Shown here piece by piece: positions 50,655 to 63,300 of a stretch of DNA of 64,000 nt; within the stretch, counting starts at the first letter, position 1; each line of letters begins with the position of its first letter. Source of the stretch: Trichopria drosophilae (lineage: Eukaryota; Arthropoda; Insecta; Hymenoptera; Diapriidae); the NCBI GenBank assembly GCA_030407085.1, contig CM059586.1, positions 105,041,501-105,105,500 on the forward strand, in the 5' to 3' direction. Both the position numbers and the translations under genes were made by a program. The notes under the pieces are model-generated. The model was given only the letters and a program-made list of their open reading frames with translations. It ran no database searches and was not told the origin of the DNA.

Positions 50655-53600
50655 ATGGAAGGACAGGAAGGTATCGTTAAGAATCTCCAATACTTTCTTA
50701 TTTCTACTGCGTAAAATATTTTACAATAAAATAAAATCGACATTACCACATCAACTAAACCTGAATATGAATAAATGTGAACAATTCATGATCATATTAT
50801 GACTATATTTCATAAAAACTTTGAGTTCATAGGTTTTAATTTCATCATTGGCCCATGTCGAGCCAATCTAGAAGTACTAGGGATATGGCCAGATATCTAC
50901 CGCAAAGAGTTGAATAGTTTGAAATGCAACTTAAAAGTTTTTTTGGCTATATTCTTTATGGGAGTCTTTTGTATTATTCCTCAAACGACGAAACTTATTC
51001 TTGTTTGGGGTAATTTGGAGCAGATGACAGATATCATTTCCACAGGAGACTTGCCGTTTTTTGTTTCGATAACAAAAGTTGTGGTACTATATTACAATAA
51101 AAAAGGTATTATAATTTATTACCTACACAATTCCAAAAAACATCAAAGTTTAGACTTTTAGACTAAGAAATAAGAATATCAAAGTAATTTCCATTAACTG
51201 TGCGTTTAAAGTTCTATTATCAGTGCTAATTTTAATTTGGAACTGCTGGAATAAGCCAAGGAACTCGCAAGAACTCAAAATCATGACAAAAACTGCAAAG
51301 ACATCGAGAAAACTTGGAATGATCTGCGCTACTGTCGCTCACAGTGCATTCACGTTTTACATGTTAATACGATTGTATATAGCCGCAGTTTCAAAATTCA
51401 AAGCCGAAAATTTGATATTTTTCAACTCGTATTTTCCTCGACAACTGCTAAAAAGTCCTTATGCTGAAGTCTTGTGGTTAGCACAATACATTGGTGGACT
51501 TTACGGAATTTTCGCTTATGCTGGAGTCGACGCTCTTTTTATTATGCTCATTTCTCACCTATGTGGACAGTTGAGACATTTGGCCTGGGAAATAAAGAAT
51601 TTAGAATCGCACCCTGACGAAAAGAAAATAATGGAAAAGCATATCGAGATGAAAGTGGTGCAAATCGTCGTACGACATGTTCAAATAATAAAGTTAGATA
51701 TCACTTTTTTTTAATAGTATGGGGTCTTTAATATGTTATCATTTTTATTTACTCTTTTAGGCTCGCTGAGACGGTTGAAAATATGTTCAGTATGATGTGT
51801 TTGACCCAAGTGGGATCTTTTCTAATTCAGTTTTGCATGCAAGGCTTTCAGTTTGTATCAGTAAGTATCCATTACTTCATTCATAAGTGTTCCTCGCATA
51901 AAAGATACGTTGATGTGATTACAATGTGATATGTAGTTATTGTAATATGTAGTTTATGTCAAACAAATATAACATTTTTTTATGAGGCTATCATAGGTTA
52001 TAATATTTTATTATTTATGTATTCTTCAAGGCTAACTCGTTATGTTTGAACCATTTCATTGCAATATATATCCCCAACGGAAAAGTAATATATTGTTATA
52101 CGCAGTAAACTTATTTTCATAAAAAGTAATCGAATACTTCAATGATATACTTTAAAATTAACCATTTTTACTCTGAGTGAAATGTTTGTTTACAGTTAAT
52201 ATAATAGCCCCATATTAAAGCTAACAGAATTCAGATTTTGATGTTAAGATAATAGTACATTACCTAACAAGGGTGTAAAGTATACTTTTTCTCCCGACCG
52301 CGTCGGAATGTCCGTATTCCATGCCTGGAACGCGGGACGAAAGTCGCCTTCGAATCCGAAAGATTCCGACCAGGCGCCATGGCGCATGCGCACTTCGTTC
52401 TCATTACTCCCTAGGGACGGAAAGTGCCACTAGCGGGAGTAATGGATGGGGTCGGGCGAAAAATAGCGTATGCCACATGGGAGGCAATCGCGCGCACCTC
52501 GCAAGAGGGCACCTCCCGCTCAGGAATCGCGCTCTTTCCTCCCTTGAAGCATAATATACTAGTATACACGCGTTTATAATACTATTATAGTATACTATTA
52601 TATACGCGAGTGTACAAAAGCATATACTTTACACCCATTTTAGGTTTCCTGTTTTTTGTAATTTCGTGCGTAAAGCGAGTGTGGAAAGTTGTGATGCCTG
52701 CTTGAGTGCGTAAAGTAAACTTTACGCATGACCGATCATTTTAAGAAGATCGTCGTCGGGAGTGCGTAAAAGTTTACTTTAGGCGCGAAAGATAGGCATC
52801 AATAGTACTTTACGGTCATAGGCCGTAAAGTTCAATTTTAGGGACCGAGTGGAGATTGTGCGTCCGAGAACTGGCTAAGCCACTATCTCCAAACCGAGGT
52901 CGTAAAATTTTACGGCCGAGGAGCGAACACTATTTTTTGATACAGTGTTCGCAAAAGTAGGCACTTTAACGACTGTTTTTAGTCCGTAAAGTGCAGAGAT
53001 CAGTCCGTAAAATCACACTTTACGGACTAAAAGGAGTCCGTAAAGTGCCTACTTAACGGACACATGTATCAAAAAAGTACTTTACAAACAAAGTTTACAC
53101 ACGCAATTACGAAAAGGTACTTTATCCTGAAGTTATCATAATCTCAGATTCGGTTAAATTGGTTATTTCAATAGTTAATATAAGAATTGTAAGTATTAAT
53201 GTTGGGATCATTGCGTGACATGTATATTTACGCGGTTACAGTTTCGCCGAAACAGATAAACACACATACACACGCGCAGACATTCGATTTTCTTCGAATT
53301 TTTCCACGCATTGTTGACATGCTCAGTTCAAACGACAGAATGTGATGTAAGATTTATTAACAGTTAACGAACGCTCATTGAATGTTAAAATACACGAGAT
53401 AATACACAATAACATTGCAAGAACGTGCTGGTATTTTCATCTTAAAGTTATCTGTCTTTTTTACTTTAGAGTTACTGGTATAAGTTTACAGTTAATGTAC
53501 GTATTAAAATTAGCTTACATTGACTATAAGTAAATAATTTTTCTTTAGAAATTTTACATATTAAAATATTTAAGATTTCTGACATATCTCTGAGACTTCT

Positions 53601-55060
53601 GTCTCCGCGCTACGTAACAAGAACCTGGCGCGAGAAGCGACCGCTTCTCTTGATATAAATTGTCTGAGGAACAGGTAGCGAAAATGGTACATTTTCCATC
53701 GCCCCATGGTTATTTAATGAGAACAATGCACGTTAAAAATTGTACGTTTCGCAACTAAAATTTTTACTGAAACTGGATTGTTACTAATTTGGTGTAGAAG
53801 ACTGCTAATAAAATTCAGACCGAGATATTAGTTGGCTTAGAAGTTCCTGGTCTTGGCATGTTTCCATTTGGAGACACATTAAATTAAATTTATAAATTCT
53901 AAAGCATATCTTACCTAAAATACCTTCATGAGATATTACAGTTTCTTAACCAAATAGTTTAAATTAATCGTCTCAAGACTAAATTAGGTATTAAACATAA
54001 ATGTGTGTTTTTTAGCGTTAGATGTTGCAGAGACGCAATTGTCATGTACATTCTATTCGGACAACTTCAGTATAATATAATAATTTTCTTCACGATAGCA
54101 GCAATTAATTTAAATTTTAAAAAATATGTATTTCTAGTTATTAATCTCGGATGACGCAACGCTATTTCAAGCAGCGTTTATGATGTCATTTATGACGTAC
54201 ATCCTGACGAGTCTTCTGTTATACTGTTACATAACGGAAGTTCTTGTTACAGAGGTATGACATATTTTACATACGAATAATGCGAGAATAAATATACCTA
54301 ATTAAAATATTAATAAAAATAACGATTATTGATATAGAGCACATCATTGGCATTCGCCGTATATGATACACGATGGTACAACTTATCGCCGGGCTCGATA
54401 CGATCAATGATAATGATTATGGCTTACTCAAGCCAACCTTTACGAATTACTGGAGGAAAATTTGTTGCTTTCTCATTACCTTTGTTTGCTAGAGTAAGTT
54501 TAAATGTGATTATTTGTAAGCATCAAACACCCATAAAATTTATAACACATGTTCGTCCTAACATCTGTCTATATAAGACGGCTTCGACACTTTTCCGATA
54601 CATCAGATACATAAAGAGATGATCAAAATCGGTCAGATGTATAAGCGATCTAAATAAAGTTCTGATCTTGAGATAATCCAGGACCAATGTAGAATAAGTT
54701 TACAACCAAAACAATTTCCTACTCAAATTTTAAAAAAATCTTCACGAGGCGGAATCGAACCCTGGATCGTTTGCTAACGATCTGCAACCCTAACCAATCG
54801 GAGACACTTATTGTTGATGTCAGTTACAAACAAAATTAATATCTATTGTGTTGTTCGCCGCGTATTTTTTTCTACTACGTTTATTCATTAAAATGAGTCA
54901 TATTTTGTCATTAAATTGCAGTGTTTATAAAATAAATATTTATCGGTATGGACCAACTTGGCTTTGTGAATTAAAACGTATAATTTCTTACTTTTAGGTG
55001 TTGAAAACATCCATGGGATACATATCGGTATTGCTGGCAATGAAGAGCAAACAATTTTGA
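50655..55060 (+). CDS. Odorant receptor, 7tm_6 family, complete, seven exons
   Basis: Insect odorant receptor: an inverted-topology seven-helix membrane protein acting as an odour-gated cation channel with Orco in sensory neurons. Exons: 50655-50670, 50833-51105, 51212-51692, 51761-51860, 54138-54254, 54338-54493, 54998-55060. Together they give 401 codons plus TGA, usual for the family. All introns are GT-AG and phases agree. Exon 1 (MEGQE) is inferred from a donor after ATGGAAGGACAGGAAG, the matching phase and a conserved paralogue. An in-frame ATG at 50799 lies before the exon-2 acceptor and is probably intronic. Landmarks: FIIGPCRANLEVLGIWPD (about 8-25), FFNSYFPRQ (about 165), YIGGLYGIFAYAGVDALF (about 190), LLLYCYITEVLVTE (316-329), ITGGKFVAFSLPLFAR (366-381), LKTSMGYISVLLAM near the C terminus. 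No lesion is seen. The ligand cannot be inferred. Confidence 0.93.
52271..52636. mobile_element. 366-bp MITE with GGGTGTAAAGTATA ends
   Basis: GGGTGTAAAGTATA at 52271 and its exact reverse complement ending at 52636. The interior has a GC-rich part (52300-52550) and a palindromic AT core flanked by ACACGCG and CGCGAGTGT near 52568-52614. It lies in intron 4 of the intact OR. The GC-rich open frame inside is not a gene by any motif. Confidence 0.72.
52660..53115. repeat. Array of GTCCGTAAAGTG / CACTTTACGG words
   Basis: At least a dozen near-palindromic occurrences on both strands, for example GTGCGTAAAG (52669), GTGCGTAAAGTAAACTTTAC (52709), GGCCGTAAAGTT (52821), CGTAAAATTTTACGG (52902), AGTCCGTAAAGTGC (52981) and CACTTTACGGACT (53013). 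It lies in intron 4 of the OR gene, right after the 366-bp MITE and just before the 365-bp module. Confidence 0.75.
53183..53549 (+). repeat. 365-bp module, copy in intron 4 of the first intact OR
   Basis: The copy runs from TATTAATGTTGGGATCATT, through TTTACGCG, GATAAACA, CATTCGATTTTCT, AAGATTTATTAACA, GCTCATTGAATG and GTATTTTCATCT, to AGTAAATAATTT. The same order appears at 61871-62241. There is no coding frame. Because the two copies sit in different introns, it behaves like a mobile or linked unit rather than as part of the gene duplication. Confidence 0.85.
54742..54808 (-). pseudogene. tRNA-like sequence in OR intron 6
   Basis: Minus strand. CCGATTGGTTAGGG serves as an A box, GGTTCGATTCC as a B box, and the anticodon-type arm GATCG...CGATC encloses TTAGCAAA. 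The T stem keeps only about two pairs and the anticodon loop has eight bases. A T7 run (Pol III terminator) follows. I read it as a tRNA-derived SINE fragment or dead tRNA, not a working gene. Confidence 0.55.
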
Positions 55061-57239
55061 GAAAAATAATTTGATACAAATTTGTATTGCGGAAAAGGAT
55101 TTAAATAGTTGACAGACTGATAAATCTTGTTGGAAATATGTGACTTAAAACTTTCTTGTTTGAAAACAGTTGTGATATAAATTTTGTTGTTAACAATTTT
55201 TCTAATTTTGTATTGTCATGTCATTTACTTGATTTAATTAAGTATTATAAATATTTATTTATTTGCCGAAGTAAGTCAGTGACTATTAGAAAATAGAATT
55301 TTACTAAGTTACGACGAAAAGGCTGTTTCGGCGTCTTTCAAATTTGAAAAAACACAGATTAATAATGATAAAAAGATTTGATAAGGCATTCCAACGTTTG
55401 AGTTTTATTTCGGAATGATTCCTTTTCGTAGATTGATTTCATTTTTTTTTATTTTTAATATTACAGAGTGCACATATTTATTCTATATTTTACAATGTGT
55501 TAAATAATTATTACTTATACTGCGATATTTTCTGGACACTTTGCGGCTTATCGACCTATCATGAAACCAATTTATTTATTTTGTTTATGTAAAACAATAG
55601 TGGATTTTTATTTTATGATTTGTATTTGGAATCCGCCTCATAGCAAAACTTTACCATTGGAAGAAAACAATATTAAGTGCCGTAGTACGCCATGTCACCG
55701 GTAGATGTCGTTTCATACGTCAAAGAGTGAAAATTCTTGTCGCATATAGAACGTGAATGTCTTACTTTCGTAGACGAATAAAAATATTTCGATTTAAGAG
55801 ATCATAAGCAATATTCAATCGATGTCTACGAAAATCCCTAGTGTTTATACTAAATATATTTCATACGGTGTAATGAAATTGGATTCTTGTAAGTAAACAA
55901 ATTTTTAAAAGATTACCTAAATGATAAAAAGTATTTCAGTTTTCGTAAATGGAGTTTGTATTCTATCCAATAAATAATCTGGATCCTTTTAATCCCAATA
56001 TATGCTTCAAGAAGTAACTTTCTTAAGGTGTTTGTTTTTCTAAAACTGTTTTTAACTTGGTTTTATGTTTCATTCTTTTTTTAGTACAAACAAATAAGCA
56101 CTAGTAACTATAAAGTCTCTTGAAGCTCAGGAATTAAATTCACTAGTGTCAAAATCTCATCGAACGTTCTAACCTCAAAATAAGATTAGAAGTGTAGACA
56201 CAACCTAAGATCTGATTGACAACATTATGACAGCGTTCCAGTCACAGTACTATGAGTTCAGACGGTAGCGTCATCTATGAGAAACAAGGGGAGGCCAGAG
56301 TCGTACGACCGGTCAGTACGGGACCATTTTGTCTACTGTCACTGTAAATTACCCATTGTGGTTTTGTCAGTCAAGTCAAGCCAAGTCAATCGATTAACAT
56401 TTTAAGTTTAATTGGAATCAAGCAGAATTCAATTTTGGAATTCCCGGTAATTCTATTCCAATGTTATACTCTCCCTCAATTCCCTCATTCGTCGACAGTG
56501 TTTTCACTTTATCCATATCAAAAAGCTTTCGTCAAATGGGAATCCCACTGTAGTCACCATAATAAATTTGTGGTCGAAGAAAGCAAGGGAAGGTTTGGAT
56601 TTAAAATCGCATATTTGATTTCTTCATTAAAAAGTATGTTGGGAAGAATACTGGGACTGAACAAGCAATGAATATTTAACAATCGTCAATCGAAATCAAT
56701 TTTATTTCACTTAATCTGTAAGTAAATTGCATTTTTTACTTTACAATTTACACTGCAAGGTCAAGACCAGCCAAAAATTTCAAACAACTCGAATATGTAC
56801 AGTATTTATATATAATTTTTTCGTATTTAGCTATCACCACTCTAACTTCAAACAAACTTGCTGCATTAAAGTGAGAAAAAAATGTATATATTTATCACAT
56901 TTACATGAAAGAAATATCTCGCAACAACACCACACAATTTTACTCATACATAAATTTCATAACATAATTCATGGACTGAAAATTGCGAAAAGGCAACCAA
57001 GCAGAAAATAATAATATAAAACTGCTTAACTTACAGATGGCCGACTACCATGGTCCAACCAATTGGATATATTCTTGATGATGTTTTATTACATTTTGTG
57101 ACTGCAGCAGATTTTCCAGACATGTCACGTACAACAACGTATCAGACATTGGACGGCTGCATCGTCGAAGTTAAATGACGAAGTGCAATTATTTATTGCA
57201 TGGTACGTTGAATGATTTCTTACGAATCTTCCAAGAATT
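55061..57239. other. Intergenic region between the two intact OR genes
   Basis: No gene or repeat is recognised. AT-rich 3' flank to about 55.6 kb, possible AATAAA signals, then unassigned sequence with open frames lacking motifs (56435-56671, 56727-57011). Confidence 0.45.
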
Positions 57240-57352
57240 GTATTAAACTCCACCTTTTCTCCCCACAGACGGGCATGCGCTGACGTGGCAATTTTGAGTG
57301 TAGAGCTTTCAATGCATTCAGTGCATATCAAGTATAAGGTTCTGCAACCTCG
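57240..57352 (+). promoter_or_regulatory. Conserved upstream block of the second intact OR gene
   Basis: AACTCCACCTTTTCTCCCC, then GACGGGCATGCGCTGA, GAGCTTTCAATGCATTCAGTG, then GGTTCTGCAACCTCG before the ATG. It matches 50545-50654 in order and spacing. It supports placing the true start in the 7-nt exon that follows. Confidence 0.65.
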
Positions 57353-60300
57353 ATGGAAGGTAGAAGTTTTCTGGAAATTTAGAACTACATGTCAACTTGC
57401 CATTGTTGTACCAACAATAATATTGCATTCGTCCATAATGATATTGTATTATATCTCAAACGTAAAAATTTGTATTGTACTCATCAACGATCAGGATGAG
57501 CTAAGTGCATCTTAATTTTAAAATATATCATGTCGTTGGTTTCTTTGTCGAAATTTCTTGATCATGGAATCACTCATTCACGAAGAGTTTTTCAGTAAAA
57601 ATTTGTTTCTTTTAAATTTTCAAACTTTCCACAGAGAGTCTGAAGAACATTAACCATTTGTTCATTTTCAGTGATTGTGATAATTAATTACACACCGTTT
57701 ATTAATTTATAATACATCTAATGCATTAAGGCTTACAACATTTTGTCTGTTTTGGACATCACTGTTATCAGTTAATGTAAATAGAAAATATATTTTCAAA
57801 ATCATGTATATTTTAAAGAGGATATCAAATGTTAAATCAAATGATGTCACATTGTGAAGAAGAGAATTACTTGACCACGAAGAGGCACAGACGTCATTGT
57901 GTGACAAATAGTTATGTTTATGAAGACAAAATTTTCATGCATCAAATTTTTTTCTTACATTATTTCAGTGTTACCACTCGACTATTTTAAGATCAAAAAG
58001 AAAAAAATTTGACGAGGAAATTTTAAATAAACTCATGTTTTCGATGTTGTGCTGGTTATCTGCAAACACCTAAAAACATCAATTTGACTTTAAATCTTCC
58101 TATTAACATCGAGGAATACGTTTTCATGACAAAAAAGTCTAACAATTACTTTAAATCTTAACAAACATTCAAAAATTGTTGTTAAAATAGTCGTTTATCA
58201 TAAATTTTTCAAAAATTTCTCAACAATAACCTACAAAAAAATTGAAAAATTGAGTTTATTTAAAATTTCCTCGTTAGATTTATTTCTGTTTGATCTTATC
58301 ATAATCGTTTAGCATCACTGAAAAATAACAGGAAACAAAATTTGATGTGCGAGAAATTTTGGGTTGCAGTTAGTCCAAATTCACCATGCTTAATGATAAT
58401 ATCCAACATTTCCCTTGACGATCACAATTTACCTTGACAATCGCGATCTGCCCATACGAATTTGACATCATCATCTATAATCATGACAACCCATCATTAA
58501 TACTAGCCGTTCCAACTCAGCATTTATTAATTTTTTTTCTTATTAGTGATTGACAAAACTCTTTCATAAGATTTAAGAATACAGCTTCACCTTTTGACGA
58601 TACAATATGTTTATACAATACCTTCTCCAAACTCTTAAGTTCACTAAAGTTATTATAAAAATAAGTTATCTTAAACTCGAAATTTATGTATAAAGTTATA
58701 TTTTTAAAATTTGCAGGTTTCGATCATATGTTTGGACCATGTCGTGTAAATCTTCAAATGCTCGGTGTTTGGCCAGACAGGAGTTGCAGCAAGATAAGCA
58801 AAGTAAAATCGAGAATAAACGTCTTCATATCTCTAACCAGCATGGTAATATTTTGCGTAATCCCCCAAACAATCAAACTTTTTATGGTTTGGGGGAATTT
58901 GGAAGAAATGACAGAAATTATTACCACGTCTGATTTACCCTTTCTTGTTTCCATCACCAAAATTATCGTTCTTTATGCTAACAATGAAGGTACGGTATAT
59001 TTTAACTTTTTCAATACTCGCATATAGGCTCACAAAAAATTGTCTATGATACTGGTGTAACAATAGTTTCCTGTATATTGGCAACCGTAATTTGTTAAAT
59101 GATATGGCATTTGAATGGCTAAATAGTCCGCATAACCAAATCCTTTTGTCCAGCAGGAATGCAATTTACAACTCGAAACAACCACGCACAAAAGTATTAC
59201 ATTAGGAACAATCAGTCGAATTGTCTAATGTATGAAAATAAGTTCCTTACATAATGCTGATAAAAATATTTTAGGAGTATAAAGTAAAAAATGCTAAATA
59301 CACTTGAAAGAGAGTAATAGATTTTATATGAAAATACACAATCATGTACGATATGATCAAACTTCTCGACTGGAGATTTCGGTTTTAACACTAATTATGT
59401 GCATTTACATTAAATTTAGGATAATCATTCAATGGAGAAAATGGAGACAAATATTTTATGTGCATGAAAAGAAATAGACTGTAAGCATAAGTGTTATATC
59501 TACTGAAAATAAGATAGAAGAAAAATTACAAGTCTGTGTCATTAAAAAGCTTACTATTGTAAACATAAATAATATAGAATATATTACTACTAACCTGAGT
59601 CTTCGTTAGGAAAGATAGCTGCCTTCACGTTTCTACATAACGCTCTTTTGCGCAACTTTTTTGGATTCAATGATGGAGGAAGGAATGGTGGAGGTGGAGA
59701 AGAAACATTGTCTCACAGGATGATAGGATAAGGGAGGGAGACTACTGTAATGTAATACTATTGTTACCGATTAAGGAAACTGAATTCTTGTTCCATCAAT
59801 GTAATAGACAATTTCTTTTGAGTCTGTGACATAAAATATGGTAGTGAACAACAAAATTTACTGGTTGCACAAAAAAACTTGCGGCTGATAAGTAATTATT
59901 TTGAGACACAACACGAATATTGCATATTATAATATTTTCTTTTAACATCTCTTTATTCTGGAGTTCTGTTATCGGTCTTAAGCCTGATCTCAAATGACTT
60001 CATGAACCAGCGAAGTAAACAGGAGTACCAGATAATGAAGCAAAGCGCCCAAGCATCTTGGAAACTGAGCATGGTGTGGTCAGTAATTGCTCACTTCGCC
60101 TACGCATTCCTCACAGTAATGAGACTATATTCTGCGATTGGTCCAAGTTTTAGGACGGCCAGCGGAATGTTTTTTAATTCTTATATTCCTTACAATATGG
60201 AGTACAGTCCAATTTTCGAACTGACATGGTTCGGTCAATATTTGGGTGGACTTTACGCGATTTTTGCCTATGCCGGAGTTGATGCATTGTACATTGTCAT

Positions 60301-63300
60301 TCTTTTTCACTTACGAGGTCAGTTGCAGAGTCTGAAATGTGAATTGTCAATGCTTTCGGAAAGCGATGGAAACAGACAGAGAAATGAAGACATCGTCCAA
60401 CAAAAACTAGCTTTCATAGTCGTTAGACACGTCCGTCTTTCCAGGTTTGAATGAATACCCTATCCACTTATCAGTTAAAGATGTGTTTTGTATTTAAAAA
60501 ATTTGGGTTACGTATTTTATTATCTCTTAGTTTAAAAGGTAAATAAAAATACATGAGCCAAGTGAGCTCCTTGTGCAGTTCTCCATAATAAAACAATAAA
60601 TGAATAATAAATGAATAAACTACTTAGTGTGAACGATTCCACTGACAATACATAGCAGCTAATAATCGTATAGTAAATTTGACGTATTGTCTTTTCATTC
60701 AATCCGAATAGCTGTACTTATTTTGTTTTTAATTCCAATACGTCTAGTCCACAACCTGTGCACTTCCCTTACTCTATCTTTGTTGGAGCAGATGAACACG
60801 ACTCCTTCAGGTTTTCAACAGTCAACGTTAAAGAAATGACTCTTTGCATTTGTTCAGGAGATCCTAGTTGAAGAGTGATCGAGATCACGATGAAACCAGT
60901 TATTCGCACGTAAAAATACCTCTTCCGGAAATACTTAATAGTTTCGTATATATTTTTAACACTTCTCTGCATACTTCTACTTTCTCTAAATCCTGGAAAA
61001 TAGAATGAATTCATTCTTTGAACAAAATCCCTTTCCCTAAGTCGCCATCTGATTACAAACCCAAAGATATTCCCTGCTTTTAACCTGAGCTCCTGTAAAA
61101 ACTTGTCCATGAACAAGTCAGTTAGTATCTCATGAAATTTTGAAAAACTTTCAGTCTGGTTTTCATCATCTTTTCAGCACCAAAACAGCCGTGGTGTACG
61201 TTAATGATTTCCTAAGGAAGAGCATTGATGACAGTTTGGTGCTTTTCCACTTTTTCGAAAGTTCTTGACACGATTGATACTTATTTACTTCTAAGCAAAT
61301 TAATGAGCTTTTCAGGCGATGTAAAATCCCAGTCAGGGCGTCCAATGGACGTATATATTTCACCCATGTTACGTCCATACGTCCAGGACAAAAAATGGAC
61401 GTAAATGGACGTCCAACGTACGTACATCTCCGGACGTTATATGTACGCCCATCTCTGAACATCCAACGGACGTCCATATTACGTCTAAATTACATCCATA
61501 AATGTATGGACGTATATCGTATGTCCTATTTACGTACATACTTGAACGTCCAGTGTACGTACTTATGTGGACGTCCACGGTACGTCCATTTTTCGACCAT
61601 TCGGACCTGCATTGTTATGGACGAATAATGGACAGCCAGTGTACGTGAATACTTAGACGTCCAGTGTACGTCCTTATGTACACGTCCACGGGACGTCCAT
61701 TTTTCGTTCAATCGTCGCTGCACCTTTACGGACGAATAATGGACATCCAGTGTACGTACATTTTGGACGTCCAATGGACGTACATGACGTAGCCAATAAA
61801 TTGGCTATTATATATATCTGTTTATAACATTCACGGTTCGAAATAAACTAAATCAAAACCTTTTTAATGAGAATTTTAAATATTAATGTTGGGATCATTA
61901 CATGACATATTTACGCGCTTACAGTTTCTTCGAAATATAGATAAACATACACACACACTCGCAGTCATTCGATTTTCTGCGAATGTTTCGAAGCAATGTT
62001 GACATCCGCAGTTCAAACGCCAGAATTTAATATAAGATTTATTAACATTAACAAACGCCCATTGAATGCTAAAATATACCAGTTAATATACAATAATAGT
62101 TGACATGCAGGAAAGTGCTGCTATTTTCATCTCAAAATTACCTGTCGTTTCTTACTTTACAGTTACTGTTATAAGTTTGCAGTTAATGTAAGAGCTTTGA
62201 AATCAGCTTACATTAACTATTAGTAAATAATTTCTCCTAGTGTTTTTTCTCGCATTACGAGCGTTCCTTCTTTCAAATTGCACTATTCACATATGTGATT
62301 ATTGTTCGCAGGTTTGCGCAGGCAATCGAACAAATTTTCAACATCATGTGCCTTGCGCAAATTGTTTCTTTTCTAATTCAATTTTGCATGCAGGGTTTCC
62401 AAGTTTTAATGGTAAGTTTTGTTTCTTAAAAATGAAACATAATATATAGTGTACACATTTAAGTGATCCTCAAAAAAAGTTTACCGACGCTCCCCAAACC
62501 ACTCCAAAATAACCCCAGAATTAAAGATTTTCATTTTGAGTCTGTACCTCCCTATAAGAACTTTAAATGGGGAGATTGATCTTTTTTAGTTTATCAGCTA
62601 TAACTAATTATAAGATCGGGAAAAAATACATCCATTGTTATACTTTTCCTCCGCTTTTTTTATTTTTTTTCAATAAAAAATGGTCTTTTTATATGCAAAA
62701 ACCGACCGTTTTTTTTAGTGAAAATCAAATTAACTTTGACTGCCTATTTTATCAAAATTGTATATTTTTTAAAATCCATTGATTAAACACTAGTTTATAT
62801 TTAACTAATCCATTCACGGAAAAAAGCTATTTGGAAAAAAACGGCAGAATCTTTTTCAATAAAAAAATTACCGAAAGTTGTTCAATATCTGTACTTTCAA
62901 TATCTGTAGTTAATCCCTTAATGATAAATCTAAAAATTTTGCGGTTTTTTAGAACATTTTGGATTTAATCCATGTAAAATAAAAATCTAAAATAATTCTG
63001 GCGTTATTTTGGAGAGTTTTTGTGCCGATTTGAGGGTGGTGGGAAAAACATTTTTTTTAGTACTACCCTAATACACATTTCTATTTGTAGCTCGTAACTT
63101 CAGACGCAGGAAATATTTTCCAGACATCATTCATGACGATTTACATGATGTATATATTAGGAAATCTTTTACTATATTGTTATATATCTGAAACTCTCGT
63201 CACTGAGGTATATATCTATGCACTAATAATGAACTTAATAAGTTCAATTGATCGGCTTATTTTAATAATAACTTTTAGAATAATTCCATTGGTATTGCGG

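Noticed and set aside
54742..54808. Functional tRNA-Ala
   Set aside because: T stem is mostly unpaired and the anticodon loop has eight bases, so only a tRNA-like relic is supported.
61369..61774. Open frames rich in DV-x-W and TYV repeats
   Set aside because: They arise from TGGACGTCCA words read in several frames and strands.
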